Below, piece by piece: positions 1 to 7,016 of a stretch of 64,000 nucleotides of DNA. Position 1 is the first letter of the stretch; the number at the start of each line of letters is the position of its first letter. The stretch lies in NCBI RefSeq assembly GCF_017377655.1, contig NZ_JAFREL010000007.1:186001-250000 (forward strand), written 5' to 3'. Both the position numbers and the translations under genes were made by a program. The stretch is from Candidatus Enterococcus ferrettii (GTDB lineage Bacteria > Bacillota > Bacilli > Lactobacillales > Enterococcaceae). Below the pieces are notes generated by a model. That model was given only the letters and a program-made list of their open reading frames with translations. It did no database searches and was not told the origin of the DNA.

Positions 1-212
1 TTTGTTGAGACCTAAAAATAGACAAAGCGTTAGACCTTTATCTGGCTATCGATGAGATGGGCGAAACGATTGTTGAAAGAAAAAAAGCGTTCTGAACAAA
101 AGCAAATTGTAATACAGCAACCACTGAAAGAAAAAATGACAGAAATACAAGAGGAAAAAACGAGCTCAAAGAACATTCTAGACAACGGCCAATTTTTAGT
201 AGACAGAACAAT

Positions 213-683
213 CTACTTGCTTAACAGATATTCTTTGGTGGTAAGAGTGACAACCCCTTTTTTGCTTAAACGTTTGTTGTAGACTTCTCTTAATGGTTTG
301 ATGACTGAGTCGTGGGCGTCTGAGATTAAGGTGACGGAGTAGCCTCTAGCTAGAGCACCTCTACAGGTGTGCTGGACACAAGCATTACTCATTAAGCCGA
401 TAACAACGACAGATTTACGATCCATTGTTTTAATAACTTTGTTAAATTCTGAGGAAGAAAAAGCATTCGGTCTGCTTTTTCTTGTGACGAAATCGTTCTC
501 ACATTTATTTACTTTGGAGGAAACAGCACCATAACCAGTTTGTTGTACAAAAATAATAGGAGCATTTTTTTCGTGAAAACGTTCAATGACTAAGTTCATA
601 CTATTGATCAGGGTGCGTCTTCCAATAATTGGTGCTAACGTAGCTGTCTGTATGTCTATAGCTAATAATATTGAATCATTCAA
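213..683 (-). CDS. Isochorismatase-family cysteine hydrolase
   Basis: This 156-residue protein looks like a small cytoplasmic hydrolase of the isochorismatase/nicotinamidase superfamily. The likely catalytic triad is visible: Asp10 in AIDIQ, Lys69 in TRKSRP, and Cys102 in SNACVQHT, where the cis-peptide-plus-cysteine signature of the family sits. The closing segment (ARGYSVTLISDAHDS) matches the usual strand and loop after the nucleophile. Family members hydrolyse amides or vinyl ethers such as nicotinamide, ureidoacrylate or isochorismate. The substrate cannot be read from the sequence. At 156 residues it is somewhat shorter than typical members (about 180). It stands alone, in a gene-poor stretch, with no operon partner to suggest a pathway. 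Confidence 0.8.
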   Translation of the reverse strand: MNDSILLAIDIQTATLAPIIGRRTLINSMNLVIERFHEKNAPIIFVQQTGYGAVSSKVNKCENDFVTRKSRPNAFSSSEFNKVIKTMDRKSVVVIGLMSNACVQHTCRGALARGYSVTLISDAHDSVIKPLREVYNKRLSKKGVVTLTTKEYLLSK

Positions 684-1057
684 ATGCGCTGCCTTCTTTC
701 AAGTATTGGTTCAATAAATTTTAGCACACACTATATTTTGCAGCAATAGAAGTCAGCAGTTAATGAATCAATACATAGAAAAAAGCAGCGGACCGCGCGC
801 TGCAAAAGTGTTAGAGTCTCTTGTTTTCCGCCAAGAGGTGCCTTTATCATTTAGAATTCATTTTGCGGTCTAGCGGCACAAAGAAAGTGTAGCAATAGAA
901 TGTGAAAAAAATGTTAATAAGCGTAAAAGAATGACTGTAGATTTTTACTTTATAAGATTCACTAAATCAAAACAGGATTTTATTTATGAAGTAAAGGTTC
1001 AACGTAAGTTAGTTTGTCCATAATAGCAAGTGGAAAAAGACTATTCAAAGTGTTAGA
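684..1057. other. Gene-free stretch between two minus-strand genes
   Basis: About 370 bases hold no open frame I can support on either strand. The sequence is AT-rich with scattered stops. It presumably contains the promoter of the isochorismatase-like gene (near 690-760 on the minus strand), but I see no clean -35/-10 pair. A short GC-richer patch near 785-880 has no recognisable coding content. Confidence 0.5.
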
Positions 1058-1414
1058 TCATTGTTCTAGAGTAAACCAACCATCATATTGACCTTGGAAA
1101 TCCTTGACGAAACGTTCGATATGTTCAATCAGATCATCTATCGTGTTTTCATTAACAATGTCAGCTCTAGAAAAATGAACTTCCCAACAATTTCGTTGGT
1201 AATTGAAGGAATTTGAACCGGTAAAACCACGTGAATAAGCAACTTTTAAAAAGGACATACAGCCATGCCTGGAATTAAAAGAAGCAAAGTGATCTAACAA
1301 ATGTGGGTCCACTAAGGAATCACCGTTAGAAACCAACTCTCTAATGATTTGGGTGTTTGATTTATTTAAGCTTTTAATGAACAAATTATATGAATCAATA
1401 GACACAGAAGTCAC
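1058..1414 (-). CDS. RraB-like (RNase E inhibitor family) protein
   Basis: This 118-residue protein resembles the RraB (regulator of ribonuclease activity B) family. The N-terminal half has the DxLxDPHLLDHF-type segment that corresponds to the family's 'pR.vdHw' motif. The C-terminus closes with the characteristic GQYDGWFT (family consensus GxYDGWET). A central WEVHFSRADIVNENTIDDL segment fits the V.fSR motif that precedes the last helix. In proteobacteria RraB binds and inhibits RNase E. Low-GC Gram-positives generally use RNase Y/J instead, so its partner here is unknown. It is a monocistronic minus-strand gene in a gene-poor region. The start ATG at 1414 has a weak upstream purine stretch. 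The family call rests on motif recognition only. Confidence 0.6.
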   Translation of the reverse strand: MTSVSIDSYNLFIKSLNKSNTQIIRELVSNGDSLVDPHLLDHFASFNSRHGCMSFLKVAYSRGFTGSNSFNYQRNCWEVHFSRADIVNENTIDDLIEHIERFVKDFQGQYDGWFTLEQ

Positions 1415-2740
1415 TTCCTAATAATTGTATGGACCACCATAAAGAAAAATTTAACAGATTATATTTGATGAATAAAAAAACCAGTTAGTATTGGTGGAAT
1501 TATTCAGTATGTTGCAAGTCTGTTTTGTTTTTTGGTGTTTCAAAGAGTTATGCCACAAATTTTCCCACTAACATTGTGGAAATTACGCAATAAAAGACGA
1601 ATAAAATATTGAAAAATAGTAAAGCTCGCTAATGCTCTTTTTTAACATGACCAAGTCCCAATTAATAGAAGGAATAGGGAGTCATAAATGGTGGTAAATT
1701 GCTGGAAAAACTAGCGATAGTTACTATTAAAAACTTAACCTTTTTATTTATCCTTCATTCATTTCATCAGAACCAATGTTACATTAATTTTAGTCAGAAG
1801 AATATACAAAACTCAGATTAGTTTGTTTTTAGCAAAGTCTGTTTCTTTTTAAATTAGAGTTTCCCAACTTAATAGAGAGAAGAATGATTGAACGTACATA
1901 GAAAACTTTGAGCATATAAATAAGCTACGCAAAGTGAGACTCTAGATAATTCGAGTTATTTAGCGAGAGGTGAATTTTCACAGAAGGTCTATAATGGTGA
2001 AATAAAAACAAACACATTGGAAACTGCCGGAACGAACTGACTCAAGATTTAAGAAGAGACTAAATATATCGACAATAACGATAGTTTGCACTTGAAGGAA
2101 TCGTGTGATTAGCAATTCGAAGGAACTAGAAAAGAGAGAATACTTATAAAATTAGTAATTGAATAGTTGTGAAAGAAAACGGTGCAAGATTCGTCAATAC
2201 TATTAAACAGCTGTGGTCATGGAATGACAACAAAAGAAAAACTTGTTGCTAAATAAATACTGATGCCATCTTCATTCCGTCAGCTACATTTGTCAGAGAG
2301 CTTAGAGAACGGCTAGCAATTAGAAAACAACGGTCAGAAAAAATGAAAATAAACTAGTGAATGTCCTAGCATCTTGAGAAGGGTAATTTTGCTAACTATT
2401 CTTGTTTTCACTTTTGTACAATTTTCTTCTACATAGGCCTAATGAATGATAACTATTTAATTATTGATCAGTGTAAGACCATAAGCATTCCTTACCTAAA
2501 GTAAATATAATATTAACTTGAACATGTGGAAGGATGGGCTCGCATTCGTGTCATGGTCATTCTAGTTGGACTACTGCAAGCTTATTATTTTTAGCAGTGA
2601 AAAGCATCCTTTTGACGCCTTCAAAACTATTTCGTACCTTTTTGGGTATTGGTGGAAGGATCTTTTAGATAAATAGCTTTCTTTAAAAAAGTTAATTCAC
2701 GATAACTCAAGTCATATAAAAGTAGTATAAAAGTCGATAT
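1415..2740. other. 1.3-kb region with no supportable gene
   Basis: No frame longer than about 60 codons occurs on either strand over more than 1.3 kb. That is striking next to the dense packing elsewhere in the window. The sequence is AT-rich with frequent stops in all frames. A stretch near 2520-2690 reads in one frame as short hydrophobic runs broken by stops, which would fit decay of a membrane-protein gene, but I cannot identify the parent. I found no tRNA, hairpin cluster or tandem repeat. Decayed genes or the scar of an excised element are the plausible readings. Confidence 0.4.
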
Positions 2741-2748
2741 TACAGCGT

Positions 2749-2776
2749 TTGTGATATATCAGAAATATGGTATAAT
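2749..2776 (+). promoter_or_regulatory. Sigma-A promoter of the queT riboswitch transcript
   Basis: A perfect -10 hexamer TATAAT lies at 2771-2776. A -35-like TTGTGA is at 2749-2754, giving a 16-base spacer. The predicted start of transcription falls at about 2783, exactly where the preQ1 aptamer begins, which supports both calls. Confidence 0.7.
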
Positions 2777-2782
2777 ACGGCT

Positions 2783-2818
2783 TGCGGTTCATCAACCATC
2801 CCGCGTAAACAAAACTTG
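2783..2818 (+). ncRNA. PreQ1-I riboswitch
   Basis: The segment has the compact preQ1 class I layout. A P1 stem pairs GCGG (2784-2787) with CCGC (2801-2804), the loop reads TTCATCAACCAT, and an A-rich tail (TAAACAAAACTT) would form the pseudoknot with the loop. It is immediately followed by the purine-rich ribosome binding site of a QueT-family transporter gene, the classic target of this riboswitch. The tail is only a few bases from the ribosome binding site, which suggests control of translation initiation. Confidence 0.85.
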
Positions 2819-2836
2819 GAGAAAGAAGGGGAAGTA

Positions 2837-3337
2837 GTGCATTTAGTAGAAAAAAGACGAATGAGTATAGTGATTACTAATGGTATCCTGATGGCATTAT
2901 ATTTGGCCTTAACTATTTTAGTTTCGCCAGTTGCATCTGGTCCCATTCAATTCCGCATTTCAGAAAGTTTGAACCACTTAGTTGTATTCAATCGGAAATA
3001 TCTGTGGGGTGTATTTGGAGGAGTAGTTATCTATAACGCACTTTTTGGTATGGGAATTTTAGATGTTGTTTTTGGTGGAGGGCAGACTCTATTAGCTTTA
3101 GGGATGACTGCACTTTTACAAAATAAGGTGAAAAATGTCAAGATTCGATTGGCCTTAAATGCTCTGTTCTTTAGCGTTAGTATGGCTTTAATTGCAGCGA
3201 TGCTTTATTTAACCGCAGCATTACCTTTTTGGGCAACTTATGCTTGGTTAGCTGTCAGTGAAGCAATTATTATGACTATTTCAGCACCGTTGATGTACTA
3301 TTTAGATCAACGACTGCATTTTGAAAAGACAATTTAG
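2837..3337 (+). CDS. queT: QueT-family queuosine precursor transporter
   Basis: This is a 166-residue integral membrane protein with about five or six hydrophobic segments. It belongs to the QueT family, the substrate-binding S components of energy-coupling-factor transporters for queuosine precursors (preQ0/preQ1). Family marks visible are the N-terminal ALYLALT...PVASGPIQFRISE segment and the later GGGQTLLALGMTALL segment. The upstream preQ1-I riboswitch supports the substrate. I chose the GTG at 2837 because an AAGAAGGGG ribosome binding site lies just upstream. The frame is open back to a TTG at 2816, which would overlap the riboswitch tail, and an ATG at 2861 is a later alternative. It needs a shared EcfAAT module encoded elsewhere. 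Confidence 0.88.
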   Translation: MHLVEKRRMSIVITNGILMALYLALTILVSPVASGPIQFRISESLNHLVVFNRKYLWGVFGGVVIYNALFGMGILDVVFGGGQTLLALGMTALLQNKVKNVKIRLALNALFFSVSMALIAAMLYLTAALPFWATYAWLAVSEAIIMTISAPLMYYLDQRLHFEKTI

Positions 3338-3341
3338 GAGG

Positions 3342-3372
3342 AAAAGCCCAATCTTCAGGATTGGGCTTTTTT
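3342..3372 (+). terminator. Terminator after queT (probably bidirectional)
   Basis: A strong hairpin pairs AAAAGCCCAATC with GGATTGGGCTTTT around a TTCA loop and is followed by a T run. The A run on the other side lets it also serve the convergent acetyltransferase gene. Confidence 0.9.
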
Positions 3373-3873
3373 CTATGCTTTAATTAATGAATACATTTGC
3401 ATGTCTTTGAACTGTCCATTTTTTACGGCGTTTTTCTTCAAAGTTCCTTCATGTTGAAACCCAGCTTTTTCTAACATGTGACAAGAAGCCGGATTATCTG
3501 AAAAAGGTTCTGCAAAAATACGAACAATATCTGTTGTTTCGAAAACCTTTTGACACATTATTTTTAAGGCGGCCGTTCCTAATCCTTTACCCCAATGTGG
3601 TTCTGCAATATAATAACCAACTTCAGCTGTTCGAAAGTGAATATTTTCTTGACGAAACACGCCAATACTGCCGACTACTTTATCCTGTGAGGTTATCGCC
3701 AGTGAAAGCTCTCTGTTAGTCAAGAGGGTTGTTAGGATAAATTCTTCCGCATCCCTTTTGCGATAGGGATAAGGGATGCCATCTCGTAAATTTGCTTGTA
3801 TCTTTTGATTATTCATAATAGAGCACAGTTCTTCAGCATCATCGAGATGCCATTCGCGCAACGTACAGTTCAT
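3373..3873 (-). CDS. GNAT-family N-acetyltransferase (RimJ/RimL type)
   Basis: This 166-residue protein has the GCN5-related acetyltransferase fold and would transfer acetyl from acetyl-CoA to an amine. The N-terminal TLREWHLDDAEELCSIMNN matches the start of RimJ/RimL-like members. The acetyl-CoA pyrophosphate loop is visible as HWGKGLGTAALK, preceded by AEVGYYI. The C-terminal NPASCHMLEKAGFQHEGTLK is the typical last motif. The substrate (ribosomal protein N-terminus, antibiotic or small amine) cannot be told. I chose the ATG at 3873 because GAAGGGTGG lies at the right distance. An in-frame ATG at 3906 would place that ribosome binding site inside the gene. Confidence 0.85.
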   Translation of the reverse strand: MNCTLREWHLDDAEELCSIMNNQKIQANLRDGIPYPYRKRDAEEFILTTLLTNRELSLAITSQDKVVGSIGVFRQENIHFRTAEVGYYIAEPHWGKGLGTAALKIMCQKVFETTDIVRIFAEPFSDNPASCHMLEKAGFQHEGTLKKNAVKNGQFKDMQMYSLIKA

Positions 3874-3937
3874 TGTTTTACCACCCTTCATAAGATGAAA
3901 AGGCACTGAATATAATTATACTCAGCACCTTTTGTAA

Positions 3938-4576
3938 TTAATGCAAACTTAATCTTTCAACTTCTCGAACTTCAAAGTTTTTTCGTTCCAAGTGCTCAAC
4001 AATTGCCGCTAATTTTTGTTCGTCAATACCATTCGGCAAGGTAATGAGTGTTCGTCTGCCTTGCATGTCTTTGCCCACGTCTAAAGTAATGCAGCTGGCG
4101 ATGCTTGAGAATTTAGAAATAATTTTGGTCATTAGAGCAAGCTCGCCCTTTTTACCGGATGATACGATGGTCAAGACATAACTTCCCGCTTTGACACTCC
4201 AAGATTGTGACAGCATATTGAGTAATGTACTATGGGTTAAAATACCATAAAAATGGTTATTCTCATCTAGTACTGTGATATAAGGCAACTCTTTAATCGT
4301 AAAAAATATCTTAAAAAAAGAAGTATGGATTGAAATAAATTTTGTAGCATTTTTCAATAGATGAGTTACCGGTAACTGTAAATCTCCACCGTTCGCTTTA
4401 TGGCGATAAATGTGCATTTTATAGATATTTCCACGGAAAATTTGTTTGCTCTCATCTAAAATCGGAACGCAACGAAAACCTGTTTCTTCCAAAATATCTA
4501 AAGCTTCTTGTAACGTTGCAGATTCTGTAATCGTAGTTAGATCCTTTTTGGGATAAACTAGACTTTCTAATAACAT
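3938..4576 (-). CDS. CBS-pair and ACT-like domain protein (CbpA-type, possible c-di-AMP binder)
   Basis: This is a 212-residue cytoplasmic regulatory protein. Two CBS motifs occupy roughly residues 10-135 (LQEALDILEETGFRCVPILD and ITVLDENNHFYGILTHSTLL). An ACT-like C-terminal domain follows at about 140-210 (YVLTIVSSGKKGELALMTKIISKF). That architecture matches the CBS-ACT proteins of Firmicutes, of which Listeria CbpA binds cyclic di-AMP. Ligand binding here is inferred, not visible. The ATG at 4576 is preceded by GGAGGGCGC at good spacing; the in-frame ATG at 4591 overlaps that site and is unlikely. It is transcribed alone, away from rpmG. Confidence 0.75.
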   Translation of the reverse strand: MLLESLVYPKKDLTTITESATLQEALDILEETGFRCVPILDESKQIFRGNIYKMHIYRHKANGGDLQLPVTHLLKNATKFISIHTSFFKIFFTIKELPYITVLDENNHFYGILTHSTLLNMLSQSWSVKAGSYVLTIVSSGKKGELALMTKIISKFSSIASCITLDVGKDMQGRRTLITLPNGIDEQKLAAIVEHLERKNFEVREVERLSLH

Positions 4577-4609
4577 TAAAGCGCCCTCCAATAATCGATT
4601 CGTTCTTTC

Positions 4610-4615
4610 ATTATA
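4610..4615 (-). promoter_or_regulatory. -10 element of the CBS/ACT gene
   Basis: Read on the minus strand, a perfect TATAAT lies about 35 bases before the start codon. The -35 candidate (CTTTAT with a 17-base spacer) is poor, so an activator or an extended element may contribute. Confidence 0.45.
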
Positions 4616-4657
4616 CTATCATATTCTTTCTCATAAAGGTAACTAATTTTTGACTAA

Positions 4658-4686
4658 TTGACAGAAAAGGCATTAGATGATAATGT
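4658..4686 (+). promoter_or_regulatory. Strong sigma-A promoter of rpmG-secE
   Basis: A perfect -35 TTGACA (4658-4663) is followed by a 17-base spacer and TAATGT (4681-4686). It lies about 30 bases before the rpmG start codon and is the best-scoring promoter in the first part of the window. Confidence 0.85.
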
Positions 4687-4717
4687 TACCATGTGAGTTT
4701 TTGTAAGGAGGTTCGCT

Positions 4718-4870
4718 ATGGCAACGAAAAAGGCGGCTCTAGCCTGTACAGTTTGCGGTTCTAGAAACTACAGTAAGTCTGTCAGTGAAGGTAAACGCGG
4801 AGAGCGTTTGGAAATTAATAAGTTTTGCAAACATTGTAATAAATACACGTTACATAAAGAAACAAAATAG
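4718..4870 (+). CDS. rpmG: 50S ribosomal protein L33
   Basis: This 50-residue protein is a large-subunit ribosomal protein. It is the zinc-ribbon form of L33, with Cys10-x-x-Cys13 and Cys37-x-x-Cys40, rich in Lys and Arg. The rpmG-secE-nusG order is the standard one in Firmicutes. A TAAGGAGG site lies about 6 bases before the ATG. secE follows after 11 bases, so the two are cotranscribed. Firmicutes often carry several L33 copies with and without cysteines; this is a Cys-bearing copy, whose expression depends less on zinc starvation. Confidence 0.95.
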   Translation: MATKKAALACTVCGSRNYSKSVSEGKRGERLEINKFCKHCNKYTLHKETK

Positions 4871-4881
4871 GAGGAAATTCG

Positions 4882-5052
4882 GTGAAGTTTTTACGTAGTG
4901 TTAGAGAAGAGATGAAATTGGTCACTTGGCCTTCAAGAAAACAATTGCGTCATGATTCATTAGTAGTAGTTGAAACAGCAATTTTATTCGCAGTAATGTT
5001 TTTCGTTATGGATACAGCAATTCAACTGTTGATCAATTTGGTAATTCGTTAG
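4882..5052 (+). CDS. secE: Preprotein translocase subunit SecE
   Basis: This 56-residue protein is the small essential subunit of the SecYEG channel. It has the short Gram-positive form: an amphipathic N-terminal helix with the conserved EEMKLVTWPSRKQ motif (about residues 8-21), then one transmembrane helix (residues about 29-52). The start is a GTG at 4882 with GGAGGAAATTC upstream. It follows rpmG closely and precedes nusG, but a hairpin with a T run lies between secE and nusG. Confidence 0.95.
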   Translation: MKFLRSVREEMKLVTWPSRKQLRHDSLVVVETAILFAVMFFVMDTAIQLLINLVIR

Positions 5053-5090
5053 TAGCCAAGTTCAAGAAAGCATGCTATACTGTCTTTGAG

Positions 5091-5121
5091 AAAAAACCTT
5101 GGGATACTGAGGTTTTTTTAT
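5091..5121 (+). terminator. Intrinsic terminator between secE and nusG
   Basis: AAAAAACCT pairs with AGGTTTTTT across a short loop, and seven T residues follow. It lies 39 bases after the secE stop and about 20 before nusG. It should cut readthrough into nusG, acting as a full or partial terminator. A TATACT at 5076-5081 could be a -10 for nusG, but its -35 is poor and a start there would lie before the terminator. Confidence 0.65.
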
Positions 5122-5138
5122 TTTAGGACGGGGAGCCG

Positions 5139-5690
5139 ATGAACAAAATGGAATCTTTTGAGAAACAGTGGTATGTACTGCATACTTATTCCGGCTATGA
5201 AAACAAGGTAAAAGCAAATATTGAGTCTCGAGCACAAAGTATGGGAATGGAAGACTTTATTTTCCGTGTAGTAGTTCCTGAGGAAAAAGAAAAAGAGATT
5301 AAAAATGGCAAAGAAAAGGAAATTGTTCATAAAACATTTCCTGGATATGTATTAGTAGAAATGGTCATGACAGATGATTCTTGGTATGTCGTTAGAAATA
5401 CACCAGGAGTAACTGGCTTTGTTGGATCGCACGGAGCTGGAAGCAAACCTGCACCATTAATGCCAGAAGAAATCAACCATATTTTACGCTCAATAGGTAT
5501 GAGTACACGTCAGCATGAGCTAGAAATCGGCCTTGGTGAAACAGTAAAAATTATTGAAGGAGCTTTTGCTGGACTTGAAGGGGTAATCACTGAGATTGAT
5601 GAAGAACGTGAAAAAGTCAAAGCAAACATTGATATGTTTGGACGTGAGACAAGTACAGAACTAGATTTCGATCAAATTGATAAGATTTAA
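5139..5690 (+). CDS. nusG: Transcription termination/antitermination factor NusG
   Basis: This 183-residue protein binds RNA polymerase and modulates pausing and termination. The NGN domain covers about residues 8-115 (QWYVLHTYSGYENKVKANIE, then FPGYVLVEM and NTPGVTGFVG). The KOW domain covers about 130-180 (GETVKIIEGAFAGLEGVI). Length and motifs are typical. ATG 5139 has GGGGAG close upstream; a second ATG at 5148 is possible. Unusually, a terminator hairpin separates it from secE, and another follows it. Confidence 0.95.
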   Translation: MNKMESFEKQWYVLHTYSGYENKVKANIESRAQSMGMEDFIFRVVVPEEKEKEIKNGKEKEIVHKTFPGYVLVEMVMTDDSWYVVRNTPGVTGFVGSHGAGSKPAPLMPEEINHILRSIGMSTRQHELEIGLGETVKIIEGAFAGLEGVITEIDEEREKVKANIDMFGRETSTELDFDQIDKI

Positions 5691-5720
5691 AAAGCTGAGG
5701 CATTAGTCTCAGCTTTTTTT
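5689..5720 (+). terminator. Terminator after nusG
   Basis: AAAGCTGA pairs with TCAGCTTT in a clear hairpin, followed by a run of seven T residues. Confidence 0.88.
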
Positions 5721-5737
5721 ATGGATGGGAGATTAAT

Positions 5738-6607
5738 ATGAAGAAATATATTGTGAGTATAACTTTGCTGCTGTGCCTGTTCTTTGTAAGCAGCTGTCAT
5801 TCAAACACTGAAAAAAATACAACTAAAAGCAGCACGAATCAGTCATCAAGTCCTTTAGAAACAGATTCTAAAGGGAGCACCCCCACTCTTTTTATTCATG
5901 GATATAGTGGAACGATTAACTCGTTTGGTGGAATGATTGATCGTTTTGAAAAGCAGCAGTTGGCACGAAAGGAACTGGTAATTACAGTTCAGCCAGACAG
6001 CACCCTTCAGATTGATGGCAAATTGAGTAATGCGAGAAATAATCCAATGATTCAGGTTTTATTCGCAGACAATAAGAACAATGAGTGGAACCAATCGGAA
6101 TGGATTTACGCTGTTTTAAGGTATTTGAAGACACAGAACGTTGAGCAGGTAAATATTCTCGGTCATTCCATGGGAGGTGTTAGTTCTCTCCGCTTTTTGA
6201 CAACTTATGGAGAACCAGAGGATAGTCCTAAAATCGTTAAGCTGGTTGCAATCGGATCACCATTTAATGATTTTATTGATACATCTAATCAACAAACCAT
6301 AGATGAGCTCTTAGTAAACGGTCCAACTCAAAAATCCGATCGTTACATTGACTATGAGAACGGTATCGCTAATGTACCAACAAGTTTGCCAATGCTGTTA
6401 TTAGCTGGGGAATTAGGTGCAGGAACGTCTGATGATGGCACAGTTCCGCTAACCAGTGCCTTATCCGTCTATTCATTAGTAGAGAAAAATGGGAATCCTA
6501 TTAGACAATCTGTTTTTGTTGGCCCTAATGCGCAGCACAGCCAATTGCACGAGAATAAGGCAGTGGATCAGCAAGTAGCTCAATTTCTATGGGAGGAAAA
6601 ACCGTGA
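5738..6607 (+). CDS. Secreted lipoprotein alpha/beta hydrolase (DUF915 type)
   Basis: This 289-residue protein has a lipoprotein signal peptide: KK at the N-terminus, a hydrophobic core, and the lipobox VSSC with Cys20 as the lipidated residue. A Ser/Thr/Asn-rich linker (about 21-46) leads to an alpha/beta-hydrolase domain. The oxyanion-side motif LFIHGYSG is at about residue 51, and the nucleophile elbow GHSMGG places Ser144. A later DDGTVPL and a final NAQHSQLH supply plausible Asp and His. This matches the DUF915 hydrolases of lactic acid bacteria. The enzymatic substrate is unknown. It follows nusG after a terminator, so it likely has its own promoter. Confidence 0.85.
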   Translation: MKKYIVSITLLLCLFFVSSCHSNTEKNTTKSSTNQSSSPLETDSKGSTPTLFIHGYSGTINSFGGMIDRFEKQQLARKELVITVQPDSTLQIDGKLSNARNNPMIQVLFADNKNNEWNQSEWIYAVLRYLKTQNVEQVNILGHSMGGVSSLRFLTTYGEPEDSPKIVKLVAIGSPFNDFIDTSNQQTIDELLVNGPTQKSDRYIDYENGIANVPTSLPMLLLAGELGAGTSDDGTVPLTSALSVYSLVEKNGNPIRQSVFVGPNAQHSQLHENKAVDQQVAQFLWEEKP

Positions 6608-6950
6608 ATCTATTTTTTTGATGGACAGCGGGTAGTATAAAAAAGACTATTAGAACAAAGAGTTAAGTGAAATTTTATATATTCATCAAGCAAAAGAAGA
6701 CCATTGTCTGCTTAAACACAAAGAAGTAGGGAACTTGATCTATTAAAAGCTGAGTCTGTAAAAGAGATATCGAAAAAACTAAACAAGAATTGCGACTGAA
6801 CAACCAATATTAACGTTTAAATACAAAGTCGGAAATTCTATATAAAAGTGTCTCCCTGAACTATCTTTAAAATTTGTTCTGAAGGACTTAATTTCTGAGG
6901 AAAAAACAGAGGTCATTTTGAGGTCATTCCGTTTCTTCATTTCGAGTAAA
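6608..6950. other. Long leader or intergenic region before the lactate oxidase promoter
   Basis: About 340 bases without a supportable gene. The notable content is a tandem direct repeat near the right end (listed separately) about 30 bases before the lctO -35 element. No clear terminator hairpin for the preceding hydrolase gene was found. Confidence 0.5.
6909..6928 (+). repeat. Direct repeat GAGGTCATT x2 upstream of lctO
   Basis: GAGGTCATT occurs at 6909-6917 and again at 6920-6928, an 11-base period or one helical turn. It lies 28 bases upstream of the -35 element. Tandem repeats with this spacing are typical of activator sites for OmpR/PhoP-type response regulators. The regulator is not known. 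Confidence 0.45.
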
Positions 6951-6955
6951 GATGT

Positions 6956-6984
6956 TTGCTTACATTTTGTAAGAGAGGTATGAT
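6956..6984 (+). promoter_or_regulatory. Promoter of lctO with an internal dyad
   Basis: The -35 is TTGCTT (6956-6961) and the -10 is TATGAT (6979-6984), with an exact 17-base spacer. Within it, TTACA (6960-6964) and TGTAA (6968-6972) form an inverted repeat with a 3-base centre. A protein bound there would block RNA polymerase. Confidence 0.75.
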
Positions 6985-7016
6985 GTTGTCGTATTAAAAA
7001 GAAAGAAGGAGTTACG

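Noticed and set aside
52..282. 76-codon open frame on the plus strand at the left edge
   Set aside because: It overlaps the well-supported isochorismatase gene on the opposite strand, has no clear ribosome binding site, and its product (Lys/Glu-rich) resembles nothing I know.
2740..2946. Minus-strand frame across the preQ1 riboswitch and queT start
   Set aside because: It is antisense to a strongly supported riboswitch and gene, and has no ribosome binding site.
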